Of a stretch of DNA of 64,000 bases, positions 18,913 to 28,331 are shown piece by piece. Numbering within the stretch: position 1 is the stretch's first letter; every line of letters begins with the position of its first letter. A program made the translations under genes and the position numbers. The notes beneath the pieces are model-generated. The model was not told the DNA's origin. It did no database searches and was given only the letters and a program-made list of their open reading frames with translations. Source of the DNA: Rhodocyclales bacterium (GTDB taxonomy: Bacteria; Pseudomonadota; Gammaproteobacteria; Burkholderiales; Rhodocyclaceae); assembly GCA_016177805.1 (NCBI GenBank), contig JACOUN010000051.1, forward strand, positions 1 to 64,000. The letters are read 5' to 3'.

Positions 18913-20175
18913 ATGAAGAAAAGAACGATTGCATGGATTCTCGGTCTCTGCGCCGCGCTGCTCACCGCAATTCCCGCGCAAGCCCAACCCCTCGCCGACG
19001 ACCAAAGGACCTCCCTGCGGGATGCATTGGAACTGGCGTGGGCCCGCCATCCCCAGGCCGCCGCCATGGCGGCCCGCGAAGCCGAGGCCGGGGCCCGCGC
19101 CGAGGTGGCGGCCGGCATCACGCCCGGCCCTGCCTCGGTATCGCTTTCCAGCCTGGGTGAGCGGCTGCTCGGAAATCACGGCAAGCAGGAGTGGGAGGTC
19201 GAGATGGCCGCTCCGCTGTGGCTGCCCGGACAGCAGGCGGCACGCGAGGATGAGGCCGCCAGTGCCATGGCCGAAGTCGCGACGCTCGGCGCCGCGCTAC
19301 GCCTGCAGGTGGCGGGTGAGGTGCGCGAGGCGTGGTGGGCCGTTGCCGCCGCCCGCAATGAGCGCGATCTGGCCGAGCGCCGGATCGTCACTGCCCGCGC
19401 GGTCGAGGCCGATGTCATGCGCCGCTTGCGCGCCGGAGATCTGGCCCGGAGCGACGCCAATCTGGCGCAAGACGAGCGCCTCGCGGCGCAAGCGGAAGCG
19501 GTTCAAGCGCAGGCCGCGCTGCTGCATGCCGAGCAGGCCTGGCGCAACCTCACCGGTGCGGCGGCCCCGGCGGTGCTGGTGGCGGAGCGCGCGGCGGCCG
19601 CCTCCGCACCCCGTTCTGTCTCGCCGCAGGGGATGGGCGTGCCGCTGGATCATCCGCAACTGGCGGCGTTGGCCGCGACGGCCCGCACCGCGCGCGCCCG
19701 GCTCCGGGTGGCCGAGGCAACCCGCCGCGACGCACCGGAGTTCGCGGTGCGGGTGGCGCGTGATCGCGACCAATCCGGCGAACCCTTTGCCAATACCGTG
19801 GGGGTGAAGCTGACGATCCCATTTTCCTCCGGCGCGCGCGTGCGCCAGGACAGCGCCGCGGTTCAGGCCGAGGTTCTGCAGGCCGATGCCGAACTGGCGC
19901 TGGCCCGGCTGCGCCTGACGCTCGAAGCGGACAAGGCCCGCCTAGATCTTGATGCCGCCGAACGCCAGCTTGCGATGGCGCGGGAGCGTCGTGAGCTTAC
20001 CGCCGACAACCTGAGTCTGGCCGAAAAATCTTTCTCGCTGGGCGAATCGGACCTGTCGACGCTGCTGCGCGCGCGCGCCGGCGCCTTCGAGGCCGAAACC
20101 GCGTACAGCCGCCAGCAGGTCGCGCGCGCCGCCGCCCTGTCCCGCCTCCAACAAGCTCTGGGAGTGTTGCCTTGA
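18913..20175 (+). CDS. outer-membrane efflux protein, TolC/CzcC family
   Basis: A 420-aa outer-membrane channel of a tripartite pump. It has a signal peptide ending near AQAQP and two repeats of long amphipathic helices rich in Ala, Glu and Arg (for example LARSDANLAQDERLAAQAEAV), as in the OEP family. ATG 18913 has CCGAAGG just upstream. It is the first gene of a seven-gene block to 28.3 kb; its stop overlaps the next start as TTGA. By context it is the CzcC-like partner of the adaptor and the RND pump downstream. Confidence 0.88.
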   Translation: MKKRTIAWILGLCAALLTAIPAQAQPLADDQRTSLRDALELAWARHPQAAAMAAREAEAGARAEVAAGITPGPASVSLSSLGERLLGNHGKQEWEVEMAAPLWLPGQQAAREDEAASAMAEVATLGAALRLQVAGEVREAWWAVAAARNERDLAERRIVTARAVEADVMRRLRAGDLARSDANLAQDERLAAQAEAVQAQAALLHAEQAWRNLTGAAAPAVLVAERAAAASAPRSVSPQGMGVPLDHPQLAALAATARTARARLRVAEATRRDAPEFAVRVARDRDQSGEPFANTVGVKLTIPFSSGARVRQDSAAVQAEVLQADAELALARLRLTLEADKARLDLDAAERQLAMARERRELTADNLSLAEKSFSLGESDLSTLLRARAGAFEAETAYSRQQVARAAALSRLQQALGVLP

Positions 20176-20699
20176 AGCGTTTCAATGTACTTGTCGTGGC
20201 ATCGCTACTGGCGCTGCCGGCGTGGCCTCATGGTGGCGAGGATCATGGCGACGCCGCCGTGCCGGCCTTGACGAGCGCGGTCGCGCCACGCGCGTCCGCA
20301 CAGACCGAGGAGTTCGAACTGGTTGCGGTGCTGGCGCAAGGCAAGTTGACCCTCTATGTCGATCGCCATGCCACCAACGCGCCCGTGCCGGACGCCGGGA
20401 TCGAGGTCGAGAGTGGCTCGTTCAAGGCCGTCGCGGTCCAGGTCGCGCCGGGGGTGTATTCGGTTGCGGGCGAGGCTTTCGCCAATCCGGGGCGGTATCC
20501 GCTGGCCATTTCGGTGCAGGCCGGCGATGTCAGCGATCTGCTCTCGGCCACGCTCGACCTCGCCGCCATGCCGCCGGCCGGCGTGGCGCATGCCCATGGT
20601 CGGAGCGAATGGGCGGTTTGGGGCGCTGCCGGCGCGCTGCTGCTGTCCGGCGCCGGCTTGATCGCGGTGCGCCGCCGCAAGAAGAAGCACAAGCACTGA
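20172..20699 (+). CDS. membrane-anchored periplasmic protein with His-rich N-terminus
   Basis: A 175-aa protein of unknown function. It has a signal peptide, then HGGEDHGD at the predicted mature N-terminus (about residue 20), a beta-rich domain of about 100 residues, a single TM helix (about 148-165) and a basic tail RRRKKKHKH. The start is TTG, overlapping the outer-membrane gene stop. Its position inside a metal-efflux operon and its His/Asp-rich N-terminus suggest metal binding or delivery; the function is not established. The His-containing basic tail would face the cytoplasm. Confidence 0.75.
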   Translation: MKRFNVLVVASLLALPAWPHGGEDHGDAAVPALTSAVAPRASAQTEEFELVAVLAQGKLTLYVDRHATNAPVPDAGIEVESGSFKAVAVQVAPGVYSVAGEAFANPGRYPLAISVQAGDVSDLLSATLDLAAMPPAGVAHAHGRSEWAVWGAAGALLLSGAGLIAVRRRKKKHKH

Positions 20700-20702
20700 A
20701 GG

Positions 20703-21869
20703 ATGAATGGGATGAATGGAATGAAACAGCCCCGATTTGCCGTTGTCGTGGCCGTCGCCCTGCTGGGCTTGGTCGCCGGACGGGCGAGCGCCCACGGCGA
20801 CGAGGATCACAGCCAGGACCGGCAGCCGGCGGCGGCTGCCGTGCCCGCAGCGACCGGCGCCACGGCTGCCGAGGCGGTTTCGGCCCAGCGGCTCCCCGAC
20901 GGCAGCCTGTTCGTGCCCAAGGCGGTGCAGCGCCAGCTCGGTCTGCGCCATGTGGTGTCCGAGATCACGGAGTTGGCCGCGACCGTCGAGTTCAACGGCA
21001 AGGTCATCGCCGACCCCAACGCTGGCGGACGCATCCAGGCGACCCAGTCCGGCCGTGTCGAACCGGGCCCGGAGGGGCTGCCGACGCTCGGGCAGAGGGT
21101 TGCCAAGGGCCAGGTGATCGCCTTTCTCCGCCCCACGGCCGACAGCATTGAGCGCGGCAACCAGCAGGACCGCTTTGCCGAACTCGACGCGCAGTACGCC
21201 ATTGCCAAAAGGAAGCTCGCGCGCTACGAGCAGCTTGAGGGTGCGGTGCCGCACAAGGAAATCGAGGCGGCGCGCCTTGAAGCCGAGGCGCTGAAGAAGC
21301 GCCGCGCGGCGGTCGGCGCCAGTTTCGACGCCTCGGAGCCTTTGCGGGCGCCGGTGGACGGCACCATCGCCGCAGCCAACGTCGTGGCGGGGCAGGTCGT
21401 CGAGGCGAAGGAAGTACTGTTCGAAGTGGTCGATCCGGCGCGTCTTGCGGTCGAGGCGCTGGCCTACGATCCGGCGCTGGTGGACGGCATCGGCGAAGCG
21501 AGCGCGCCGCTGCCCGGAGGCAGCTTGCAACTGCGCTTCGTCGGCGGCGGCCGGCTGTTGCGCGAGCAGGCCATACCTCTGTTGTTCCGGGTTGCCGCGC
21601 GGGATGCGCCGATCGCCGTCGGCCAGCCGCTCAAGGTGATCGCCAGGACGAGCCGCACGATCAAGGGCGCGGCGGTGCCGCAGTCGGCGCTGGTGAAGAA
21701 CGGCATGGGCGAGACGGTGGTGTGGGTGCACATCGAGGCGGAGCGCTTCGCCCCCCGCAAGGTGAGCTTTCAGCCACTTGACGCGGCCACCGTCGCGGTG
21801 ACCTCGGGATTGCACGATCGCGACCGGGTCGTCACCGACGGCGCCAGCCTGCTCGCCCAAGTGCGCTGA
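20703..21869 (+). CDS. RND efflux periplasmic adaptor, CzcB/CusB-like
   Basis: A 388-aa membrane-fusion protein. Its signal peptide ends GRASA, leaving HGDEDH at the predicted mature N-terminus. A lipoyl/hairpin region follows (SGRVEPGPEGLPTLGQRVAKG, then a coil with AKRKLARYEQLEGAVPHKEIE), then beta-barrel and membrane-proximal segments (GLHDRDRVVTDGASLLAQ). Three in-frame ATGs (20703, 20712, 20721) lie in a near-repeat, so the exact start is uncertain. It links the pump at 22024 to the outer-membrane protein at 18913. Confidence 0.88.
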   Translation: MNGMNGMKQPRFAVVVAVALLGLVAGRASAHGDEDHSQDRQPAAAAVPAATGATAAEAVSAQRLPDGSLFVPKAVQRQLGLRHVVSEITELAATVEFNGKVIADPNAGGRIQATQSGRVEPGPEGLPTLGQRVAKGQVIAFLRPTADSIERGNQQDRFAELDAQYAIAKRKLARYEQLEGAVPHKEIEAARLEAEALKKRRAAVGASFDASEPLRAPVDGTIAAANVVAGQVVEAKEVLFEVVDPARLAVEALAYDPALVDGIGEASAPLPGGSLQLRFVGGGRLLREQAIPLLFRVAARDAPIAVGQPLKVIARTSRTIKGAAVPQSALVKNGMGETVVWVHIEAERFAPRKVSFQPLDAATVAVTSGLHDRDRVVTDGASLLAQVR

Positions 21870-21920
21870 GGGCCGGTGAAGAAATACCCCATCTATCGCG
21901 AACGGGCCGGATTGCCTCCG

Positions 21921-21976
21921 CAGGAGCGGCTTCGGCCGCGACAACAGTGTCGTTCGGGGCCCAAGCCCCTCCTGCA
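21921..21976. repeat. dispersed palindromic intergenic repeat (same family as 4545-4600)
   Basis: It reads AGGAGCGGCTTCGGCCGCGAC, spacer, then CGGGGCCCAAGCCCCTCCTGC. Layout and most bases match the copy at 4545-4600. It lies in the 154-bp gap between the adaptor and pump genes. Confidence 0.72.
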
Positions 21977-22023
21977 ACCACCACGGTACGGTTGCTTTCA
22001 CAAGCTCTGAGAGAGGGAACAGC

Positions 22024-25000
22024 GTGTTCGAGTACATCATCAACGCCAGCCTGAAGCAGCGCCTCATCGTCGTCGGCGTGTCGCTGCTGCTGGTGATCTA
22101 CGGTGTGCTGACGGTGCGGCAGATGCCGGTGGATGTCTTCCCGGATCTGAACAAGCCGACCGTGACGCTGATGACCGAGGCGGGCGGCATGGCGCCGGAG
22201 GAGGTCGAGCAACTGATCACCTTTCCGGTCGAGTCGAGCATGAACGGCATGCCCGGCGTGACCCGCGTGCGTTCGGTTTCCGGGGTCGGATTGTCGATCG
22301 TGTATGTCGAGTTCGAGTGGGGTTCGGACATCTACCTGAACCGCCAGCAGATCAGCGAGCGCCTGAATCTGGTGCGCGAGCAGTTGCCCGAAGGCATCGT
22401 GCCGCAGCTTGGCCCGATCTCTTCCATCATGGGCGAGATCTTGTTGATCGCGCTGCCCATCGACCCAAATGCGGACCCGGCCAAGGTCAGTCCGATGGCG
22501 GTGCGCGAATACGCCGACTGGGTGATGCGGCCGCGCCTGCTGACCATCCCCGGCATCGCCCAGGTGATTCCGATCGGCGGTGAGGTGCGGCAGTACCGTG
22601 TCGAACTCAGGCCGGCGCAGTTGCAGGCGCTGGGGGTTGAGCGCGAGAAGCTGGAGGTCGCGCTGAAGGATTTCGGCGCCAACACCAGCGGCGGCTTCCT
22701 GGAGGCGCGGGGGCGTGAATACCTGATCCGCCAGATCGGGCGCACCAGCCGCATCGAGGATCTGCAGAACCTGGTGGTGGCGGTCAAGGACGGCCAGCCC
22801 ATCCTGCTCAAGCAGGTGGCCGAGGTCAAGCTGGCGCCGGCCATCAAGCGCGGCGATGCCGGCTACAACGGCAAGCCGGCGGTGATCCTGTCGGTGCAGA
22901 AGCAGCCCTCCGCCGACAGCGTGGCGCTGACGCGCGCGGTCGAGGGCGCCATGGCCGAACTGTCGCGGTCCTTGCCGCAGGGCATCGAGGCACCGCGATT
23001 CCTGTTCAAGCAGGCGGATTTCATCGAGCATTCGGTCACCAACGTCGAGGAGGCGCTGCGCGACGGCGCGATCCTGGTGGCGGTGATCCTCTTCCTGTTC
23101 CTGCTCAACGTGCGCACCACGCTGATATCGCTGACCGCGATCCCGCTGTCGCTGCTGGTGACGGCGCTGGTGTTCCGCTATTTCGACCTGTCCATCAACA
23201 CCATGACGTTGGGGGGACTCGCGATCGCCATCGGCGAGTTGGTCGATGACGCGGTGGTGGGGGTCGAAAACGTGCTGCGCCGGCTCAAGCTCAACCGTGC
23301 CGCCGCCGCGCCGCGACCGGTTGCCCACGTCATCGTCCAGGCCACGCTGGAGGTGCGTTCCGCCATCGTCTACGCGACCGTGATCATCGTGCTGGTGTTC
23401 GTGCCATTGTTCGTGCTGCCGGGCATCGAGGGGCGCCTGTTCACGCCGCTGGGGGTGGCCTACATCGTCTCCATCCTCGCCAGCATGATCATTTCGGTCA
23501 CCGTCACGCCGGTGATGGCGTACTACCTGCTGTCGGGGATGAAGCATTTGCATGCCGGCGACAGCCCGCTGGTCAACCGGCTCAAGCGCTGGGATGCGAA
23601 GCTCTTGCACTGGTCGTTCGGGCACAGTCGCAAGCTGCTCGTCGTGGCGCTACTGACGGTGGTGATCGCCGCCGCCACGATCCCGCTGTTTCCGCGTGCG
23701 TTCCTGCCGCCGTTCAACGAAGGCACGCTGACGGTCAACGTGCTGCTCAACCCCGGCACTTCGCTCGCTGAATCGAACCGTATCGGCGCGCTGGCTGAAC
23801 AGATCGTGTCGGGGGTGCCCGAGGTGACCCAGGTCGGACGCCGGACCGGGCGGGCCGAACTGGACGAGCATGCGGAAGGCGTCCACTACTCCGAGATGGA
23901 CGTAGACCTCAGGCCCTCGATGCGCAGCCGGGAGGAGATCATCAGCGATCTGCGCGGCCGGCTTGCCGCGCTGCCGGCGGTCAGCAATGTCGGCCAGCCC
24001 ATTTCGCACCGGCTCGACCACCTGCTCTCCGGCGTGCGCGCGCAGATCGCGCTCAAGGTGTATGGCGACGATCTCGACACCCTGCGCGGCCTGGCCGCTG
24101 ACTTGCGTGCGCGGCTGGAGAAGATTCCCGGCGTCACCGACCTGCAGGTCGAGAAGCAGGTGCTGATCCCGCAGATCAAGATCCGCGTCGATTACGAGCA
24201 GGCGGCACGCTACGGCGTGGCGCCGGGCGCCCTGCTGAGTTCGCTGGAGCAGATGATCGAGGGCGAGCGCATCACGCAGATCGTCGAAGGCAATCGCCGC
24301 TTCGACCTGCTGGTGCGCCTGCCCGAGAGCGAGCGCGGGCTGCACGAGCTGTCCAATCTGCTGATCGAGACGCCGGGCGGGCACGTGCCGCTGTCCAGGC
24401 TGGCAAGCATCGAAGACGGCGACGGGCCGAACCAGGTCAGCCGCGAGAACTCGCGCCGGCGGATAGTCATCTCCGCCAACACCGACGGCCGCGACATGTC
24501 GAAAGTCATCGCCGACATCCGCGCCGAGCTGGCCGCGCGGCCCCTGCCGGAAGGCTATTTCACCGCCCTGGAGGGACAGTTCCAGGCGCAGGAGCAGGCC
24601 GCGCGCCTGATCGCCCTGCTGGCGCTGGTCTCGCTCACGATGATTTTCCTGGTGCTCTACAGCCGCTACCGCTCCACGGTGCTGACGCTGATCATCATGG
24701 GCAACATTCCGCTGGCGCTGGTGGGCAGCGTCGTCGCGCTGTGGATATCCGGCCAGCCGCTGTCGGTGGCGGCGCTGGTCGGCTTCATCACGCTGACGGG
24801 CATCGCCACGCGCAACGGCATCCTCAAGATCAGCCATTACATCAACCTGTGCGTTTTCGAGAACGAGCGGTTCGGCGATCACATGATCGTGCGCGGCTCG
24901 CTCGAACGCCTGACGCCGGTGCTGATGACGGCCTTGGTCGCCGCCTTCGCCCTGGTGCCGCTGTTGCTGTCGGCCGACGCTCCGGGCAAGGAGGTGCTGC

Positions 25001-25140
25001 ATCCGGTGGCGGTGGTGATCTTTGGCGGCCTGGTGAGTTCGACGCTGCTCGACACCCTGCTGACGCCGCTGATGTTCCGCCTGTGGGGCGAGCGACCGCT
25101 GGCGCGCCTGCTCGAAGCCAGCGACACGGAAAACTACTGA
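22024..25140 (+). CDS. heavy-metal efflux RND permease, CzcA/CusA family
   Basis: A 1038-aa inner-membrane proton/metal antiporter. TM1 is at about 12-30. A large periplasmic loop follows, and TM2-TM6 begin near residue 345. The TM4 motif reads [20 protein letters not shown] (Asp408, Asp409, Glu415), in place of the common CzcA-type DFGxIVDGxV; the doubled Asp suits proton relay. The second half repeats the arrangement ([17 protein letters not shown]). The start is GTG 22024 with AGAGGG upstream. Metal specificity cannot be fixed by eye; the His-rich and CuA-containing neighbours favour copper. Confidence 0.9.
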   Translation: MFEYIINASLKQRLIVVGVSLLLVIYGVLTVRQMPVDVFPDLNKPTVTLMTEAGGMAPEEVEQLITFPVESSMNGMPGVTRVRSVSGVGLSIVYVEFEWGSDIYLNRQQISERLNLVREQLPEGIVPQLGPISSIMGEILLIALPIDPNADPAKVSPMAVREYADWVMRPRLLTIPGIAQVIPIGGEVRQYRVELRPAQLQALGVEREKLEVALKDFGANTSGGFLEARGREYLIRQIGRTSRIEDLQNLVVAVKDGQPILLKQVAEVKLAPAIKRGDAGYNGKPAVILSVQKQPSADSVALTRAVEGAMAELSRSLPQGIEAPRFLFKQADFIEHSVTNVEEALRDGAILVAVILFLFLLNVRTTLISLTAIPLSLLVTALVFRYFDLSINTMTLGGLAIAIGELVDDAVVGVENVLRRLKLNRAAAAPRPVAHVIVQATLEVRSAIVYATVIIVLVFVPLFVLPGIEGRLFTPLGVAYIVSILASMIISVTVTPVMAYYLLSGMKHLHAGDSPLVNRLKRWDAKLLHWSFGHSRKLLVVALLTVVIAAATIPLFPRAFLPPFNEGTLTVNVLLNPGTSLAESNRIGALAEQIVSGVPEVTQVGRRTGRAELDEHAEGVHYSEMDVDLRPSMRSREEIISDLRGRLAALPAVSNVGQPISHRLDHLLSGVRAQIALKVYGDDLDTLRGLAADLRARLEKIPGVTDLQVEKQVLIPQIKIRVDYEQAARYGVAPGALLSSLEQMIEGERITQIVEGNRRFDLLVRLPESERGLHELSNLLIETPGGHVPLSRLASIEDGDGPNQVSRENSRRRIVISANTDGRDMSKVIADIRAELAARPLPEGYFTALEGQFQAQEQAARLIALLALVSLTMIFLVLYSRYRSTVLTLIIMGNIPLALVGSVVALWISGQPLSVAALVGFITLTGIATRNGILKISHYINLCVFENERFGDHMIVRGSLERLTPVLMTALVAAFALVPLLLSADAPGKEVLHPVAVVIFGGLVSSTLLDTLLTPLMFRLWGERPLARLLEASDTENY

Positions 25141-25196
25141 TGCCCCGCACCTTGCCAGACGCACGCTCCAACCCGTCCAACTTGAAGGAGATCGCA

Positions 25197-25640
25197 ATGA
25201 AATTCGCTCCACTCACCGCCGTCCTGCTGGGACTGGCTTTGGCGACCGGCGCCGCGCCGGCAAGCGCTCATGGCGACGCCGCCGCCGACATGCGGAACGC
25301 GCCGAACGGCGGGCAGCTCCGCCAGGCCGGCGCTTACCAGTACGAGCTGGTCCTGGCGAACGACACGCCGGAGGCGAAGGAGAGTCCGGTCGTGGTGTTC
25401 GTGACCAACCAGGCCGGACAGAACGTTCCGACCACGGGCGCCAGCGGCACCGTGACGATTCTTGCCGGGAAGCTCAAGGCAACGGCGCCGCTCGCACCGG
25501 ACGGCGACAATCGCATGAAAGGCTTGGCCAAGTACGCGTCGACGCCCGACATGAAGGTGGTGGTATCCATCACCCTGGCCGGCGCGCCGGCCGAACAGGT
25601 GCGCTTCACGCCCCGCTCCGACGCCGGACACATGCACTGA
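25197..25640 (+). CDS. small periplasmic protein with predicted mature N-terminal His
   Basis: A 147-aa protein of unknown family. Its signal peptide ends APASA, then HGDAAADMRNAPNGGQ, so cleavage after ASA would expose an N-terminal His as in CopC-type copper sites. The remainder is beta-rich and ends GHMH. Start ATG 25197 has AAGGAG eight bases upstream. It lies 56 bp after the pump gene. A copper-binding or sensing role is inferred from sequence character and position only. Confidence 0.7.
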   Translation: MKFAPLTAVLLGLALATGAAPASAHGDAAADMRNAPNGGQLRQAGAYQYELVLANDTPEAKESPVVVFVTNQAGQNVPTTGASGTVTILAGKLKATAPLAPDGDNRMKGLAKYASTPDMKVVVSITLAGAPAEQVRFTPRSDAGHMH

Positions 25641-25709
25641 TGTCGCATCGTTGATAGCTGGGTTGACCGGCATTCGTGCTTACTAAGTCGAGCTGCGCAG
25701 GAGAAACGC

Positions 25710-26453
25710 ATGTCCTCGAATACACCGATGAAGACACACCTGACAACCCGCCGGGCCTTCATTGCCGCCATGGGTTTCGGCGGTGTCAGCCTTTACGCGC
25801 TGTGGGCGGCCTATGGCGCCGCGCCCGGACCGCTGGAGCTGCTCGGGCTCGACGAGCGGCACGACGCCACCAATGCGCATGAGCCGGCCATGGGGCATGC
25901 TGCCGCCGCGAGTGACGATAGCGGTGACAGCGGCGGCGGTCATGGCGGCCATGGCGCGGTCGAGGCCGGGCCTGACGCCGAGGAATTCAGGCGCATGACC
26001 GATGCTTTCGTCGAGCGCTACCGCTTGCCCGACGGCACCGTCCACCCGCGCGTGCTGGCGGCCCCGGCGCAACCGGTACGCGATGCCCACGGCGGGCATG
26101 GCGATCATCCGTCCATGGTGCAAGCCGTCGACCCGCACGCCGGACACGGTGGCGGCGCGGCCGCCGCGAGCGCGCCCATCGATGTCCTGATCGTCGCCGG
26201 CAAGTGGTACTACCAGCCGGCCACGCTGCGCCTCGATGCCGGCCAGGCCTACCGTTTTCGCATGATGGCGCTGGACGTATCCCACGGTGCGTCGATCCAG
26301 TTCGGCAAGGGTGGGCGCATGGTGCGCTTGCGCCCCGGCCGCGTCGCGGAGAGCGAGATGACCTTTCGGCAGCCCGGCCGCTATTTGATGTACTGCACCG
26401 TCTATTGCGGCCCGGCGCATGACGTGATGCAGGCAACGATCGAGGTGGTTTGA
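25710..26453 (+). CDS. cytochrome c oxidase subunit II-like protein with intact CuA site and His-rich linker
   Basis: A 247-aa protein. The C-terminal cupredoxin domain (about 155-247) keeps all CuA ligands: His192 in DVSHGASI, and Cys229, Cys233, His237, Met240 in CTVYCGPAHDVM. It most resembles ba3-oxidase subunit II. The N-terminus has TTRRAFIAAMGFGG, a twin-arginine-like signal or single anchor. Between them is a roughly 110-residue linker full of His and Gly (GGGHGGHG, DAHGGHGDHP, DPHAGHGGG), which is not usual for this family. SD AGGAG precedes ATG 25710. It is followed at once by the subunit-I homologue. Confidence 0.85.
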   Translation: MSSNTPMKTHLTTRRAFIAAMGFGGVSLYALWAAYGAAPGPLELLGLDERHDATNAHEPAMGHAAAASDDSGDSGGGHGGHGAVEAGPDAEEFRRMTDAFVERYRLPDGTVHPRVLAAPAQPVRDAHGGHGDHPSMVQAVDPHAGHGGGAAAASAPIDVLIVAGKWYYQPATLRLDAGQAYRFRMMALDVSHGASIQFGKGGRMVRLRPGRVAESEMTFRQPGRYLMYCTVYCGPAHDVMQATIEVV

Positions 26454-26455
26454 TC

Positions 26456-28123
26456 ATGACCGATACCCACATACCGACCGGCGTGGCGCGCCTCGCGGCG
26501 TTGCCTGCCGCTGACCGCCGTCTGCTCAGGCGCATGGCGGCGCTCGCCTTGGTAGCGTTGTTCCTGGGCATACTCGGTGGCCTGCTCACCGCGCTGGCGC
26601 GCGCCGGCTTTCTGGACGTCATCCCGAGCACCGGTTATCGCTTTCTGACCGTGCACGGGGTGAGCATTTTCTTCTACTGGCTGTTCATGGCGCAGGCGGC
26701 GTTGCTGCTGGGGTTCTCCGCGACCGAGAACGGTCGCGGCCTGGTCTGGCGCGGGCTGGCCTGGGGTGGTTTTGCGCTGATGCTGGGAGGATTCGTGTTC
26801 AGCATGGTGGGCGCGCACATGGGTACGCCCCTGCTCTACAACGGCGCGCCGGAGCTGGGTGCCGACGATCCGGGCGGCCTGCTGGTGTTCAACCTGGGCT
26901 ACCTGTTGCTGGGCCTGGGGCTGATGGTGCTGCCGGTCTCGGCCATTGCCACGCTCCTGGAGCGGCGCTGGCAGGGTAGGCAGGAAAGACTGAGCGCCGT
27001 GGGCTTTGCCCTGTTCGCGTGGGCCGGTTTCCTGGTGGTGACGGGCTTCGCCGCGCTGAACACCTTTCTGCCCGGCGCGCTGTGGGTGCTCGGCATGGGG
27101 CCGTTCCCGCTCAGCCACGGCACCCGTTGGCACATCGTGTTCCACAACATGCACTACCTGCCGCTGATGGCCACGGTGATCCTCTGGTACGTGCTGGTGC
27201 AGGCGCTGACCGGCATCAAGTCGGTGTTCGGCGAGCGCTTCTCCAAGATCGTGTTCTCGATGTATCTGGTGTTCGTGCCGCCGACCTCCCTCTACCACAT
27301 GTTTCTGGAACCGGACCTGCCGGGGGTCATCCGCGTCGCGGGTTCGCTGCTGTCGCTGTTCGTCAGCGTGCCGACGCTCACTGCCTTCCTGATCATCGTC
27401 GCCTCGCTGGAAGTGCATGCCCGCACCCAGGGCGGGCGCGGCCTGTTCGGCTGGATGCGCCTGCTGCCCTGGCGCCACCCGGCCATGGCGTCGGTCGGGG
27501 TGGCGTGTCTGAGCATGGGGCTGGGCATCACGTTCGCCTTCGTACTGATCCAGGAACGGCTCGCCCCGCTGTTGTCGGATACCTTCTTCGTCCCCGGCTA
27601 CTTCCACTTCTTCACCGTGGGCACCGTCAGCCTGACCTTGCTCGCGGCGCTTGCGGTGGTGCTGCCGGCGCTGGGTGGCCGTCCCTTGTGGCGGCCGGGC
27701 TTGTTGCGCTGGATGCCGTGGCTGGCGTTCGCCGGGCTATTGGTGTTCGGTGCGGCGGGGGTCACCGCCGGATATCTGGGTGTGCCGCGGCGGGTGATGG
27801 ACGTGGCCTACCAGAGCCAGGCACCGGCACTGTGGAAGGGCTTGATGGCGGCCGTGGGCGTTGGTGGTGCCGGCATGGCACTGGCCCTGACCGTGTTCGC
27901 TGCCGGCGTCGCCGCGTCGCTGTGGCCGGGCCGCGAGAGCGCGCGAGTCCCCGAGGGGCTGAGCGTGGCTTGGGGTGGCGCCGACGTGCGTGCGGGAGCG
28001 AGCGCCTGGGTCGGCCCGTTCGCGGTCCTGGTGATCGTGATCGCCATGTATGCCTTCACGGTGGTCGGCTTTGAACTGATGCAGTCTTTACCCGTCATCG
28101 CGAGCGGCAGCGGCGCGCATTGA
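26456..28123 (+). CDS. heme-copper oxidase subunit I-like protein (ba3-type fold) with altered active-site ligands
   Basis: A 555-aa protein with about 12-14 membrane segments. By eye it aligns with B-type (ba3) subunit I. His67 in TVHGVSIFFYW matches the helix-II low-spin heme ligand and His384 in VPGYFHFF matches the other. The position of the high-spin heme ligand (VPGHFH in ba3) is Tyr382. The first His of the CuB His-His pair is Tyr280 (SLYHMFLEP), while His281 remains. FHNMHY (His230, Tyr234) matches GHPIVY, keeping one CuB His and the Tyr. So the catalytic heme-copper centre is probably incomplete. ATG 26456 has GAGG ten bases upstream; a TTG at 26450 overlaps the preceding stop. Function is unknown: electron transfer, NO chemistry or a structural role are all possible. 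Confidence 0.8.
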   Translation: MTDTHIPTGVARLAALPAADRRLLRRMAALALVALFLGILGGLLTALARAGFLDVIPSTGYRFLTVHGVSIFFYWLFMAQAALLLGFSATENGRGLVWRGLAWGGFALMLGGFVFSMVGAHMGTPLLYNGAPELGADDPGGLLVFNLGYLLLGLGLMVLPVSAIATLLERRWQGRQERLSAVGFALFAWAGFLVVTGFAALNTFLPGALWVLGMGPFPLSHGTRWHIVFHNMHYLPLMATVILWYVLVQALTGIKSVFGERFSKIVFSMYLVFVPPTSLYHMFLEPDLPGVIRVAGSLLSLFVSVPTLTAFLIIVASLEVHARTQGGRGLFGWMRLLPWRHPAMASVGVACLSMGLGITFAFVLIQERLAPLLSDTFFVPGYFHFFTVGTVSLTLLAALAVVLPALGGRPLWRPGLLRWMPWLAFAGLLVFGAAGVTAGYLGVPRRVMDVAYQSQAPALWKGLMAAVGVGGAGMALALTVFAAGVAASLWPGRESARVPEGLSVAWGGADVRAGASAWVGPFAVLVIVIAMYAFTVVGFELMQSLPVIASGSGAH

Positions 28124-28135
28124 GAGGAATACGAG

Positions 28136-28330
28136 ATGAACGAGGATTTCTGGCTCGTCGTACCGGTGGCGGTCGTGTGGGCGGTGCTGGCCGTGGCCTA
28201 CGCGCTCGCCCCGTGGGGCGACATGATCGGCTACGCCTGGGTGTGGGGGTTTGGTTCGGTGCTGTTCCTGGGGCTGGCCGCGCTGTTGCTGCCGCGCCCG
28301 CCGGGTGGCGGGCGGGAAAAAGGGGGGTGA
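28136..28330 (+). CDS. small membrane protein of the oxidase-like cluster
   Basis: A 64-aa protein with two hydrophobic segments (about 6-27 and 32-54) and a short polar tail. GAGAGGAA lies just before ATG 28136, 12 bp after the subunit-I-like stop. Small one- or two-helix accessory subunits are common in heme-copper oxidases, so it may be a third subunit. I recognise no family. Its stop is 1 bp from the converging korB stop. Confidence 0.7.
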   Translation: MNEDFWLVVPVAVVWAVLAVAYALAPWGDMIGYAWVWGFGSVLFLGLAALLLPRPPGGGREKGG

Positions 28331-28331
28331 G

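Noticed and set aside
20205-22067. 620-codon minus-strand open frame
   Set aside because: It is a shadow of the 175-aa and adaptor genes; composition is not protein-like.
21832-23625. 597-codon minus-strand open frame
   Set aside because: Antisense to the RND pump gene; rich in His, Gln and Arg as expected from a shadow.
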